A stretch of DNA of 64,000 nt from assembly GCF_000471905.2 (NCBI RefSeq), contig NW_006499751.1, positions 2,768,084-2,832,083 of the forward strand. Reading direction: 5' to 3'. Source of the DNA: Amborella trichopoda. Taxonomy: Eukaryota; Streptophyta; Magnoliopsida; Amborellales; Amborellaceae. Position numbers and translations under genes: made by a program. Every line of letters begins with the position of its first letter. Position 1 is the stretch's first letter. Of the stretch, positions 10,600 to 21,579 are shown piece after piece. The notes under the pieces were generated by a model that saw nothing but the letters and a program-made list of their open reading frames with translations, had not been told where the DNA came from and ran no database searches.

Positions 10600-11417
10600 T
10601 CATGGACAGTGGAAGCCCACCGCTGTCCATGATTTCTCTCTCCTCCTTCCTATGTCATGGACGGCAGAAGCTCATCGCCGTTTATGTTTTTTTTCTTCTC
10701 TTCTCTCCTTCATCATGGACGGCAGAAGCTCATCACTGTCCATGCATCTTCTCTCTTTTCCCTCCTTCGTCATAGACAACGGAAGCTCATCGTTGTCCAT
10801 GTTTCTTTTTATTTCTCTTTCTTCTATCATGGACAATGGAAACCCATTGCCGTCCATGTTTCTTCTCTCTTCTCTTTCCTCTGACATGGATGGTAGAAGC
10901 CCATCGCTATCCATGTTTCTTCTCTCTTCCCTTTCGTTTGTCATGGATGGCAGAAGCCCATCGCCGTCCCTGTTTCTTCTCTCTTTTCTTTCCTCTGTCA
11001 TGGACGGTGGAAGCCCATCGCCGTCCATGTTTGTTCCTCTTCTCTCTCTCCTATCATAGATGGCAAAAGCCCATTGCCTCTATGTTTCTTCCTCTTCTCA
11101 CTCTCCTGTCATGGATGACAGAAGTCCATCACTGTCTACGTTTCTTCTTTTTCTCTCTCTTATCATGGATGACGGAAGCCCATCGCTGTCCATGTTTCTT
11201 CCTCTTCTCTCGCTTTTATCATGGACGGCGGAAGCCCATCGTCATCCATATTTCTTCCTTTTCTCTCTCCCTTATCATGGACGGTGGAAGCCCATCGCCG
11301 TACATGTTTCTTCCTCTTCTCATCTTCTGTCATGGATGACGGAAGCCCATCGTCATCCATATTTCTTTCTCTTCTCTCTCTCCTATCATGGACGGCAGAA
11401 GTCCATCACGATCCATG
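10600..11417 (+). repeat. Fifteen-unit hairpin tandem array
   Basis: Units start near 10600, 10654, 10711, 10769, 10827, 10883, 10940, 11000, 11053, 11108, 11163, 11218, 11275, 11330 and 11385, a period of about 56 bp. Each unit is catggacggcggaagccc, then atcgccgtccatg, then a pyrimidine spacer. The arms ATGGACGGCG and CGCCGTCCAT are complementary. Several units carry paired changes, for example gatgac with gtcatc at 11330-11360, which keeps the stem. Confidence 0.85.
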
Positions 11418-11640
11418 TTTCCTCCGTCTTTCTCTCTCTTCCTTCTCCCTTCTTTCTATGTGTTTCTCTCTTCCTTTTCCTTTCTTTCTCTTTCTTTGTC
11501 TTCCTTCTCCCTTCTTTCTCTTTCTTTCTCACTCTTCCTTTTGCCTTTTCTCTCTTCTTTTCCCCCTCTCTCTTCTTTCTTTTTGTCTCTTCATCCCCTC
11601 TCTTCTTTCTTGTGATCTCTTTTGTTCGTGTTACACAATC

Positions 11641-12539
11641 TCTTTCGTGAAGGAAGGATTTTGGTTGGTTTTATGAACTCGTCGATGGTTTCTTTTCTGA
11701 TCTGTGGTGTCTCTATTCTTACTGTGAGCCTAGGGAAGGTCTTATTCAGTGTTCTTGCCACAGGTTTAGTTTCCTTTTTGGTCTTTGCTCTGTGATATTC
11801 TTCGGGCTTTCGAGAGATCAACAGAATATGGATTCCAAGAACCGGGGATTTCATTTTCTTCTGTGACCTTGTATTTCGTGCCTTTTCCCGTTTTGTTTTG
11901 CTTGCCGCTCGTCGTTTCTGACCTGAACTTCTTTTTGAAGGGTCCTTTTGGTCTTAGTTCCCACGCAGTCAAGTTCTTCGTGAGGTGCAATATGTCCTTC
12001 TTAAGATTCTGGCGTCCATGAATTCAATGCGTCTGTCTCCCTTTGCAGGGCAGACTTGGTTTCACGTTCGCGCGTTAGGAGGATGGTGTCATTGAGGATT
12101 CGCTTGCATCTGAGGCTTCGGCTACTCTTTTGCTGCGGGGAAGGGGTTGCGAGCTCGTCGAGGAATGATCGAAAATCTCCATGGCCGTCGACTGGTTTGG
12201 TGAAGCCGTACGGCGAAAGCGTACCTCTGCCTTACTTCGTGATGGTTCGGGCTTAGCGCTACTGGGTTGACCCGTTTGAGCCATGGCCCACTTCTTTCTG
12301 GAAGATGACAATAGCGACTGTTTGGCTTAGCTACCCAGTTCCTATGTTCAAGGTGGTGGCATAAGTCTTTGTCTTTTGGACACTCAGGTGCTTTTCCCTT
12401 GGTCGTTCTCATTCGAGGCTTATTCTCGGCTACTACCCCTGTGCTAACGTGTGTTTGCAAGTCGTCTTGACTAGATCGTAGCCGACTCTCTCCTTTATTT
12501 GCTTAAGGAACTAAGGTACGTCAAAAATGACGTTTAACA
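11641..12539 (-). mobile_element. U3 start of a minus-strand LTR (LTR F)
   Basis: On the minus strand it starts at 12539 with TGTTAAACGTCATTTTTGAC. This aligns with the solo LTR start at 45405 (TGTTATACGTGATTTTTGAT) and continues in parallel for about 70 bp. The flank to the right (cctatcgaggtggaacatcc on the minus strand, then gcaagt) resembles the sequence before the 3' LTR at 30962. I therefore read it as the 3' LTR of a minus element. Its left boundary against the pyrimidine tract at about 11640 is uncertain and no coding frame is credible. Confidence 0.5.
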
Positions 12540-14967
12540 ACTTGCTTTGATGGATGTTCCACCTCGATAGGAGCCAGAAGTGCAACATTCGAAACAAGAA
12601 GTGATTTTTAATGCCGAAGTTCATCGTTGGAATCCTTACTAAGACGTTTGAGAGGCCCTAAGTTCTTGTCTTCCAAGGAGACCTATGACTTGGATAGACA
12701 GTTAAGGGGCCCTTGGCAGGTGCATGAGTCGCTTCACCGAAGCTCGAGGTTATTTGGAGGGGCAGGGTACCTCTTGCAATTCCCATCTTATTGAGTCCAG
12801 TTGGGGGCTTTTGTGTGGCCTATTCTGAAAAGTCTGGTCCGGTCGATAGGGAGGGTTTCCAAGGTGGTATATTTTTGTGAGACTTCACCCTGAGTGTTTG
12901 ACAGGAGGTGTCAATCCGGCTTGGCGATCATGTGTCATTTGGGGGCATCTTGGACCAGTTGGCATGAATTTCCTTTTTGGCTCTTTTATTTTTATTTTAA
13001 ATTTTTTGAAATGACGTTAAGGTCGGGGATTTTGGAGGAGTGTTTTTGGATTTCTGGTGCTAGGGCCAAACATTTTTTAGGAGTGGCGCTAAGGTCGAAG
13101 ATTTTTGGAGTGGCACTCGGGCTGAAGTTTTGTGAGGCGGTGCTGGGCAAGAGATTTTTAGAGTGGAGATGGGGCCAAAAGTTTGTGAGGTGGTGCTCGG
13201 CCGAAGATTTTTGGAGTGGCACTAGGGCCGAAAGTTTGTGAGGCGGTGCTGGGCCGGAGATTTTTGGAGTGGCATTGAGGCTGAAAGTTTGAGAGGCGGC
13301 ACTGGGCCAAAGATTTTTGCAGTGGCGCTGGGGCCGAAAGTTTGTGAGGCGGCACTGGGCCAAAGACTTTTGCGATGGCGATGGGGCCGAAAGTTTGTGA
13401 CGTAGTGCTGGGCCGGAGATTTTTGGAGTGGTGCTCGGGCCAAACGTTTATGAGGCGACTCTGGGCCGAAGAGTTTTTGGAGTGGCGCTGAGGCCAAGAG
13501 TTTGTGAGGCAGCGCTGGGCCGGAGACTTTTGGAGTGGAGTTGGGGCTAGTAGTTTTTTTTTTTTTTTTTTGAGGCGTGGCCCTAAGGCCGAAATTTTGT
13601 GAGGCGGCGCTGGGCTGAAGGTTTTTTTTTTTTTTTGAGGAGTGGTGCTAGAGCTGAAAGTTTGTGAGGTGGCGCTGGGCCAGAGATTTGTGGAGTGGCA
13701 CTGGGGTCGAAAGTTTGTGAGGTCGTGCTGCGTCAGAAAAATTTTTGAGTGATGTGACTGGTGAATAGTAGGAGCCCTTTCTTGACGACATGCTGCTTTT
13801 GACTTGCTTGTTTGCTTCAAGCCCCCTTTTCTATTTTTTCACTTGGAGTAAGAGTGGCGTCATGATAGATGTTTTAACCAACTTCTTTTGTTGAGGTGTT
13901 TTTACCCGTGACTTCAAGGTCACATCCACCTTTGATATCCTTCCATTTTTACTCATATCGTCCTTTCATGTTTTCGTCATGCCCGGTTTGTTTTCAAAAT
14001 TATTTTTACTCATGGCTTAGTGGCCATGCCCATCTGTCATTTTTTTTTTACTCATCATGGCAGTAGAGGCCATGGGAGGAGGGCGAGGATGGAAGGCTTT
14101 AGTCTAGTTGCTTGCTTTTGAGGACATACTGCTCGATGGCGACACATGGTCGATGGGGATGATGGGATATGGAAGGATGTGACAGACCTTCCTTTGGTGA
14201 GGTAACATTTAGTAGGCGAAGCGGCATGAGCTCTGCCTCGTGATCTGGTGATAATGGTACCTGGAAGGCATGGTGACGAAGACGCTAACCATTCAGGGAT
14301 TGAAGATTCGTTTGACGACATGTGTTGTTGTAGTTGTACGAGGCGTCTACTGGGAAATGACAGGCTTTTAATGGTGAGCCCACAATCTCTCTATAAAAGG
14401 GGGCGTTCAGACAGAGAGGCAACACGGGGAGGTTTGCTTTGCCTGTTTGGATTTGAGCTTGTTTTAATAGCGCTCGATTGGTGGCCCAACCTTTGATCGT
14501 GGGCTTGAGCCCTCTAGTGGTTTACGTGCTCTTGGGAGCAGAGAAGGATGTTTATGACTGTGTACCCGATGTTAGGTGTTGTCGAACTTAGATCCAGTCT
14601 CACTCATCCAGGGATGGGCCATGAATGTTTTGACTTGGCCGTCCCTTTGGTGGTGAAGATCGACCAAATGAGGAATTCGATCATATTCATTGCGTGGTGC
14701 TCGGATAAGCCACCTGTTGTAATGAGAGGGGTATCCTGTTCTGACTTTCTTTTGATGGCGGCCCTTTTTCACCTTCACTTTGTCGCGAGAAGGAACAAGG
14801 AGTCTTCTTTGGTTTTTCTAAGACCTTTCTTAGAGAGAACGAGGTTGCTCCTTGGAGATGGCTGCCAGCTTACAAAGGGGCAGCCTCATCGCTCGCACGA
14901 GGGAGGTCCTTCTATCTAGGTATTCCAAGTTGTCTTTAGAGTGCAAGTTCCTACCCTTGTGGAGTGA
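12540..14967 (-). mobile_element. 3' non-coding region of a minus-strand Tat element
   Basis: No domain-bearing frame is present. The stretch 13990-14060 (tttttactcatggcttagtg, gccatgcccatctgtca) is the reverse complement of the 3' non-coding part of the plus-strand element at 29840-29890. The region is truncated at 14967 by the LTR of the plus-strand element. It contains a 53-bp minisatellite, listed separately. Open frames on either strand (for example 14548-14919) have no recognised homology. Confidence 0.55.
13078..13745 (-). repeat. 53-bp minisatellite, about 13 copies
   Basis: The plus-strand unit is about tggagtggcgctgggg, then ccgaaagtttgtgaggcgg, then tgctgggccggagatttt. Units are 53-54 bp and differ by a few substitutions. 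Two units (13550-13580 and 13620-13636) have been expanded by poly-T runs. The array is inside the 3' non-coding part of a Tat-like element. Such elements often capture or generate tandem repeats there, and these can seed satellite DNA. The 220-codon minus frame over it is repeat translation. Confidence 0.85.
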
Positions 14968-16340
14968 TGTTTATTTAATGATATTTTTTAACACTTGTAT
15001 CCCCTTTGTGAATAAAGAGAAAAGCAATATACGACCTAGGGCCACAGGTACCAAAGTGCCTGTGGACTATGGAAGCCATAGGATAATAAACCCTGATCCA
15101 TAAGTAAAATTTCCAACAGTCTCAGAATGGGCCAATAAGGTTCAATAATGTTGATAAAAGTCTCTTAATAATACCTACCAAGTTTCATCGCAATCCGACA
15201 AGTCTAAGGCAGTGCAGACGCATAACTAGTTTCGAGAAAATCAGCCTCTTTTGGCCTGAAATGGACTTTATAGCTACAGCTCTATCATCGTAGTGTCAAA
15301 ATACTATGGGACCACCTCCATTTGATCCGAAACTTTTGAAAACCCCTAGGGACCAAGTTTCGGCTTGATTAGACGTTCATGTACCAAGTTATGGCCAAAT
15401 TTCTCGAAATGGGTAGCTCGCGCGTTATTACCTTACACCCTCAGTGAATCAGTTTCCATTAATGGAAACTGTTTTCATGCGTTTCGGGCTCAACTTTGAA
15501 ATGTCGTACCACTCTCATCCCAATCCGAATTAAGCTCAAATTTTACAGCCGTCTTCGTCTCGACGACGAAAGCATTTTGATATGTGGCACGACCCATGTC
15601 GTGGCTCATGCCGGGAGAAAAACATGAGAGAAGACCATGATTCAAGGCAAGGTTGCAGGTTTTCTAGCAAGAGTGCACCTCGATCAAGCATCGACATCAT
15701 GACGCTCATACGTCGAATCGACCCGAAATCAGACCCATTACGAGCACAAGGTTCGAGGCTTCATCAAAGCCGAACCTCGCACGTGATGGACGATTAGATT
15801 CGACGCACAATGAGTAGGAAGTTCCTGTACTTTCTGACCAATGGAAACCAAATTCCATCAAAAATATCAAAAATAGAAAATGGTTGTTTGGGCACCAAAT
15901 CAAGCCACGTTCGTCACAAAACGCTCATGACAACTTGCTCATCGATATTCAGTGAAGAAATCATTGAAGAAAATCGATAAATGCGTGTAGTCTTTAAAAA
16001 AAGATCTCACATTCCTCGTGATTTTTTCACTTCGTGATTGTGGCCCAAAGACCCGATTCGTGGCTCGAAAGTGGTATCAAAACGACCGTCTTCCAGAGCC
16101 GATCAAGAAATGAATCATCTTTCAGCTAAACGGAGATCAAAAAGGCCTCGAACCAACCTAGGAAGATTGCAAGAGTTCTTGGGCACAACAGGGACTCAAT
16201 TGGAATTTCGTGGATTGTAGGTGCAGGGGTAAAATCGTCATTTTGCCCTATTTTCTTAAAATTTCTTTAATTCACTTAATTGTTAATTTTTAGCATTTAG
16301 GTCAAATTTTGAGTTTACACCCACCTTTAGGCCTCACTTC

Positions 16341-16349
16341 TATATAAAC
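16341..16349 (+). promoter_or_regulatory. TATA box of LTR C
   Basis: tatataaac lies 1.37 kb into the LTR, with the R-region AATAAA about 45 bp downstream at 16386-16391. The same layout recurs at 32328 in the partner LTR. Confidence 0.65.
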
Positions 16350-16739
16350 AAACACACACATCAAGTAAAAGGACCCAAGTTTCATCAATAAAAATTCTAC
16401 TTCTTGCTTGAGATTTTAGTCACGTCTTAGAGGGAGAGAGAGTAGAGAGAATAATTTTGGTGGTACCCTCGGACGTAAGATAAACTTTCTTTCTCTTCCT
16501 TCTCTCTCTTCTTTCATTCTCCTATTTCTCTCTTCTTTCTCTCTTCTCTCTCTCTCTCTTATTTCTCTCTTCTGTCTCTCTCTTTTCTCTTTCTTTCTTC
16601 TTTCCTTTTCTTTCTTTCTTCTTTCCTTTTATTTCTTCTCTCTTTCCTTTTCTCTTCCTTTTTCTTTCATTTTCTTTATTTCTTCTTTCTTTTCCTTTCT
16701 CTTCTCTTTCTTTTTCTCTCTATTTCTTTCTCGTCTCAT

Positions 16740-17325
16740 GTTCCTCTCAGTCTACTGCACGCGGCAGTGCATACTGCCAAGCATGATGATCTCTTCACTC
16801 CCAGTTTGTTGTTCACGGCAGTGCAAATGCCGAGCATGTTTTTCTTCTCTCTCTCAGTCTGTTGCACGCGGTAGTGCCTACTGTCGAGTATGACGATATC
16901 TTCTCTCCCCGTTCGTTGCGCACAACAATGCAAATGCTGGGCGTGATTTTCTTCTCTCTCAGTCTGTTTCTCATGGCAGTGCATACTGCCGAGCTTGACG
17001 TTAGCGTCCCTCTCTATTTGTTGTGCATGGCAGTGCAAAAGCTGAGTGTGACACTCTCTTTCTTGTCTGTTACATGCTGCAGTGCGTAATACTAAGCGTG
17101 AAGGCCCTTTTCTTTCTCAGTCTGTCAGTTCGTTACGCACTGCAGTGCATACTGCCGAGCGTGATGTTCATTCACTCTCTGTCCTTTGTGCGCGTAGTGC
17201 ATACTACCAAGCGTGATGTTCACTTCTTCCTCTGTCTGTTGCACACAGCAGTGCATACTGTCGAGCGTGATTTTCTCTCTCTAAGTGTTGCGCATGGCAG
17301 TGAACACTGTCAAGCTTGATCTTTC
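16740..17325 (+). repeat. Eleven-unit hairpin tandem array in LTR C
   Basis: Units of about 54 bp start near 16757, 16813, 16865, 16921, 16973, 17027, 17075, 17137, 17190, 17244 and 17293. The core is ggcagtgcatactgccgagc, in which GGCAGT and ACTGCC form a 6-bp stem around a 4-base loop. The spacer is pyrimidine-rich (cttctctctctcagtctg). The unit sequence is unrelated to the catggacgg unit of LTR B, but sits at the same place in the LTR. Confidence 0.8.
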
Positions 17326-18466
17326 TTCCTTCCCACTTTTTGCCCTGCACAAAACCACACACTGAGGGACACGATTTCCTTTCTCTCTCATCTCCTTTTG
17401 CACGTTTGACCAGAGGGCTAGTTGAGCCATGCACTACCGTGCCAGTCCTGACGTCAAGCAGTTTAGCCGTTATGTCAGACTAGTTATTGTGCCTGTCTAG
17501 CAGCCATGTTAGCCGAGTCACCATGCCAGGACAGTCACCATGCCAATCTTGTCGTTGAGTAGTTTAGTCATTGTGCCGGTCTAGTTACCGTACCCATCTA
17601 ACGACAGCGCAAGACCAGCCATTGTGTCAGATTAGTCGCCACGCCCGTCTTGTCCTCGAGTAGTTTAGCCATTGTGTCGGTCCAGTTATCTGCCCCTCTA
17701 GCTGCCACACCAGACCAGTCGTCGTGCTAGTCTTGTCACTACGCCCGTCTAGCCGATGGGTCAAACGACTTCATTAAAAGGTTCAATGAGAGCCAAGTTG
17801 ACCTTCATCATTTCTCTCATTCTTCTTATCTCCATAAAATCTCTCTTCTTTGCCCTTGAAGAGTTGGTTGAAATCCAAACCAACCTGCGTCCCACTTTTC
17901 TCTGAAGGACTAGTTGAAAGACATGATAGCCTTCGAACCCTTCTTCATTTTCTCTATCATTCCTCTATCTCACCCCTTTCTTTCCTTACTATAGGATCTT
18001 ATCGAAAGTCCCTCGTCAAGAAGACGTCATAAGGCTGTCAAATTGACATGGACTCTCTTATGATATTTCTTTCACTTCTCCTCGAGTACACATGCACGGA
18101 TGTGTTCACCCTATGACAAGGTGGGGTCCTCAGACACACTTTTATGTACTCTAATGTGTGTGTTTTTTACTGGTAAGAAGAAAATAGGTCAAGGGAGGCA
18201 ATTCCGAACAGGCCACAGGTCAGGGGGGCATTCTTCGTGATCTAAGAGGGCACCCACGTGAGTTAGCTCGAGCACGTAATGGACCCATGCGAGGTGAGTC
18301 CTACTTTGAGACCCTAATTCCTCTCTCATCGGTTAGTATTCCTGCCCATGTCTTCTTCACGTGGTTCTCGAGAGAGCAATCTCATGTTCTAGGTCCATTT
18401 CAGACCCGAAACCATGCCACCAGGTCAACCCGACCCCGAGAGCAAGAACGAGGCACCTAATCAGCT

Positions 18467-18484
18467 TGGCGACCCCACTGGGGA
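18467..18484 (+). other. Primer binding site, tRNA-Arg type
   Basis: TGGCGACCCCACTGGGGA matches the complement of the tRNA-Arg(ACG) 3' end at 16 of 18 positions. It follows the LTR end by three bases (gct), as in the minus element at 6736. Confidence 0.8.
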
Positions 18485-19700
18485 CACGCTAGCCCATCGT
18501 TGGATCGTTCTTATTTGGCCTTTCTTTTATTCTGTTTTCCTGCTTGTTAACACAAACATGTATTCTAGGTTATTTTACCCGTTCATCCGAGTTGGGGATT
18601 TTATGATCCCCACACTCATGAATTTTTTTCAAGAACAGGTTCCTCGAACCTCATTCCCAACGTTCCTCTTGAGCAAGGACCCAATATCATGCTCCCAAGT
18701 TCTTGCCTGGATTTGTGTGAGAAGGGACTCAAAGTTCCTCACTCCCCATCTTCTAGCATTGGTGGACCCTCCATCAAAGCACCTTGCATGGGTGGTAGAC
18801 TAGCCACCGCACACCGCATGCACCCTGCAACCGGCAAGTCACTTGCCAATTCCACTGCTCGGGGCAGCCAAAAGGCAGTCCCTTCCCTTCTTGTGCATAG
18901 CAACCCAGCTGTCGATGCTTCTATGGGTCGCCAAAAGGCCACCCCCCATGTTCTACCACATCGAACCCCTATAACAAGAGGCTCGACACACAAAGGAGGA
19001 GGCCCTAAGGCCACCACCTCTCACACACACATTAAAGCTCGGGGTCCATCAACTCAAGCAACACTTCGGGGCAACCCTCACTGTCCAGGTTCGAGTATTC
19101 TCAGACCAGACCCCTGTATACCTTATGCATACATATCGCACTACTCGGGGCAGTCCTCTGATTGCGCTTAGCCGAGTACAAGAGAAATGACCCCCTCGTC
19201 GTCCCTCTCTGCACATGCTTACACACTCAGTGAGGGGTGGCCACAAGGCCAATCCCTCACAAACACACGCTTGCGGTACTCAGTCTCCTAAGGCTGAACC
19301 CACTGCTCGAGCCTGGGTTGACCCTCAGGTTGCCTGAAACCCTTCTTCAAAGGACGCCCATGCGCTGCCACCATAGACTGAATCGAGCTCCCAACCAAGA
19401 GGTCACTGGCAGCTGTCTCTTCCCTCGTTCATCTCTTCTCCACCAGTCGAACCACTCAGGACTTGATACCCTTTCCAAAGAGTACCCTCCTGCAGTACCC
19501 TATTCCGACAGACCCGACCATTGGAGCTCATAAGAGAGCACGGGGCAAGACTATCCTGGGAGATGAGGTCTTCCATCCCCCGTCTCTCCCCAATCCAATA
19601 CAGAAGCCAGAACTGGCCCCTATCTCTGGCCCACATCCTTTACCACACCTAATGGAGACGGCCTTGTCATGCTCAATGATAGAACACCATTCCCAATCTC
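18485..19700 (+). pseudogene. Leader / N-terminal gag remnant of the plus Tat element
   Basis: This piece resembles the frame just inside the primer site of the minus element (6712-6113). Shared words are RLFYPFIRVGDF, EQVPRTSFPTFLL, ATGKSLA and GRQKATPH. It is split between at least two frames (18414-18803 and 18689-19171) and has no recognised domain. It may be the remains of an ORF1-like product or of the gag N terminus. Confidence 0.45.
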
Positions 19701-19918
19701 AGTTCTGAAAGGGCATACGAATAGCGCCAAGGCTTGCTGACCTCATAGAAGAAAATCCCTTCCACCTCCTACTACCTGAAGCAGAACCTGAGGAAGAAGG
19801 ATCAGAACCATGTATGGTTATCAACGTCATAGAAGATGACCAAACCGTGCAGCCCCCACGTTCCTAACACCATCGCGAACCGATTTTGACCTGATCAGTG
19901 TATAAGGCTTGAGCTCAG

Positions 19919-21579
19919 TTGGGACATGTCAAACCCCTGCTGATCGACTTACCACAGCCAGTTTGGAAGGCACGCAAGATGCTGACCATGCAAAAGATTG
20001 ATCTCCCTGAGGAGAGGGTCAGTATAATGGTCATCAACGACCCTAATGATGACCAGGAGGATCGAATGAACTGGTTTGAAGACATGATGCATAGAATGAT
20101 GGACAAGATAGAGCTCGTGGAAGGTACTCAACCCCCTAGGAACTCATCCCACTAGGGTACCAATTCTCCTCATCCAGCCGAGATGGTCCTGAGGTAACCA
20201 CCTCCTTCACACGACCATTCCTCCCACTGTCAGATCTCTCAAGATGACATTGACGCTATGGTCACCCACAGTTTGCAAGGAAGGCAGATTCGGACATGCA
20301 AGGCCCAACCCTCTATCAGAAGCCCAATCCTTCCTATATTGAACAGCTCTAGTTTCCCCTTAATTACCAAAAGGGAAAACTCCCACTTTTCAATGACACG
20401 AGCTCCCCTCATTAGCACATCACCCACTTCTATTCAGGATGTCAAGAAACGGCAGTTGATGGGAGGCTTCTTCTCTGTCAGCTTGTCGAGACTCTTGACA
20501 GACTGACATTCAAGTGGTATAATCATCTCCCCCCAAACTCAGTCTAGACCTGGGAAGAAATGGAGCCCTTGTTCTACAAGCGCTTCTATGAGGTCGAAAG
20601 GGACGCTCAGGCTATCCAGCTTCTCACAATGACCCAGGACCCAGATGAACCCTTTGATCAGTTCATTGCAAGGTGGAGAAATCTAGTTGCACACCAAGCT
20701 AATTCCATGCCTGAAATCGATGCAGTCCAAAGCTGCGTACGCAATATGCAGTCAGAGATTTCGTTACATGTTGAGGCTTCGAATCCAACTTCCATATCGG
20801 ATCTGAACTCTAAATCAGTCTGTATAAAGAGCCTCTTCAAGCACCATGGTGGGCCCCAGGTGTAGTAGTCGCATGGGGGAAACAACCGTAACTCGAGGAA
20901 TGCTAGATTTAATGCCCGGGGTAATCAGCAGAAAGGGATGGTCAGTGCTACCGTCACTGTATCGGACCCCAAGAAAGCCTCCCCTCAAACTCTGGACTTC
21001 TCCAAAGGGGTGAACCCAACAAATGCTCAAGCTACATCTCAAGCGGGTCTGCAGCAACCCCAGACTTACAATAGGGTGCCTCCACCTCTGAACCTCTCTG
21101 GGAAAGTTTACTGGGCAGCGAAGAGGACCAAAGTTTATAGGTTCAATAAGGAGTGGGTCCCATCCCTACTCTGGATGCTGCTAGAACAACAGATGATCGT
21201 CTTACTAGAGTCAAAGAAGCCAGAAGAAGCTGGTCTCGTCACCAACATCAACTACTACGATTACCACAGGATATTGGGATACCCTATCCAAGACTGCTTT
21301 ACCCACAAAGATCATATTGAAGCTTTGATCCAAAAGGGGCAGATAGAACTTGAGAGTCTCAAGAAGGCATTCGACATGGCTGAAGCAGCTCACGTGATGA
21401 TAGTACAAGAAGAAGGCGAACAAGAATATCATCTGGAGAACCTGCCACCAGATCTTCTCCAAGCGTTGCACTGCATGATGCACCAAATTGGGGTCTCACA
21501 CCAAAGCAACCCAGATACCTCCTTCGAGGGGCCAGAAAACTGTGGTGCTCGTATCACCAGATACGAGGTCATAGTCTAG
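19919..21579 (+). pseudogene. gag remnant of the plus Tat element
   Basis: Residues matching the minus-element capsid appear in order across frames: DLPEERVSIMVINDPNDD (about 20000), ETLDRLTFKWYNHLPPNS (about 20490), TWEEMEPLFYKRFYEVERD (about 20555), DQFIARWRNLV (about 20660) and SCVRNMQSEISLHVEAS (about 20730). From 20938 to 21579 one open frame carries the post-capsid region with a decayed zinc knuckle, YYDYHRILGYPIQDC, where the first Cys and second His are lost, followed by HKDHIEALIQKG. Stops and frameshifts near 20320-20560 and 20865 break it. The product would have been the particle-forming polyprotein. Confidence 0.75.

Larger units (their letters stand above)
9886..11640 (+). mobile_element. 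Plus-strand Tat LTR fragment (lower U3, R, leader array)
   Basis: It aligns with LTR A from about 1290: the shared run is tggaatttcatgaattg, then ggggcaaa. It continues through a TATA box (10063), the R/leader segment with aataaa at 10125-10130, a TC-rich tract, a 15-unit hairpin array and a second TC-rich tract to about 11620. Neither LTR end is present. It points towards LTR B in opposite orientation, so the two hairpin arrays form a large inverted pair 2.4 kb apart. Confidence 0.6.
14968..18463 (+). mobile_element. 5' LTR of the plus-strand Tat element (LTR C)
   Basis: It starts TGTTTATTTAATGATATTTT and ends CACCTAATCA, 3496 bp. Homology with the 3' LTR begins at this TG and at 30962. U3 runs to a TATA box at 16341, followed by aataaa at 16386-16391, a TC-rich tract (16480-16735), a hairpin array (16740-17325), a segment rich in 'gccagt' words (17400-17760), and the conserved U5 block (18189-18255). 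Three bases separate its end from the primer site. Confidence 0.8.

Noticed and set aside
10600-11417. CRISPR-like array of short palindromic repeats
   Set aside because: Plant nuclear context, repeats and spacers both related from unit to unit, and no cas genes. The array is an internal part of an LTR.
10652-11676. Overlapping plus-strand frames of 135-196 codons
   Set aside because: Same reason: translation of the 15-unit array and TC-rich tract. All frames are open because stop codons are rare in the repeat unit.
12991-13020. TATA- and poly-A-like words in the AT-rich stretch before the minisatellite
   Set aside because: Low-complexity words without the LTR context that supports the other TATA calls.
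13158-13820. 220-codon minus frame rich in 'PQRHSKNL' repeats
   Set aside because: It is the 53-bp minisatellite read in one frame. There is no domain, and the neighbouring frame is equally open.
18467-18484. Possible tRNA fragments at the primer sites
   Set aside because: Only 18 bases next to LTR ends match tRNA 3' ends. These are primer binding sites, not tRNA genes. No complete tRNA or rRNA gene was recognised in the window.
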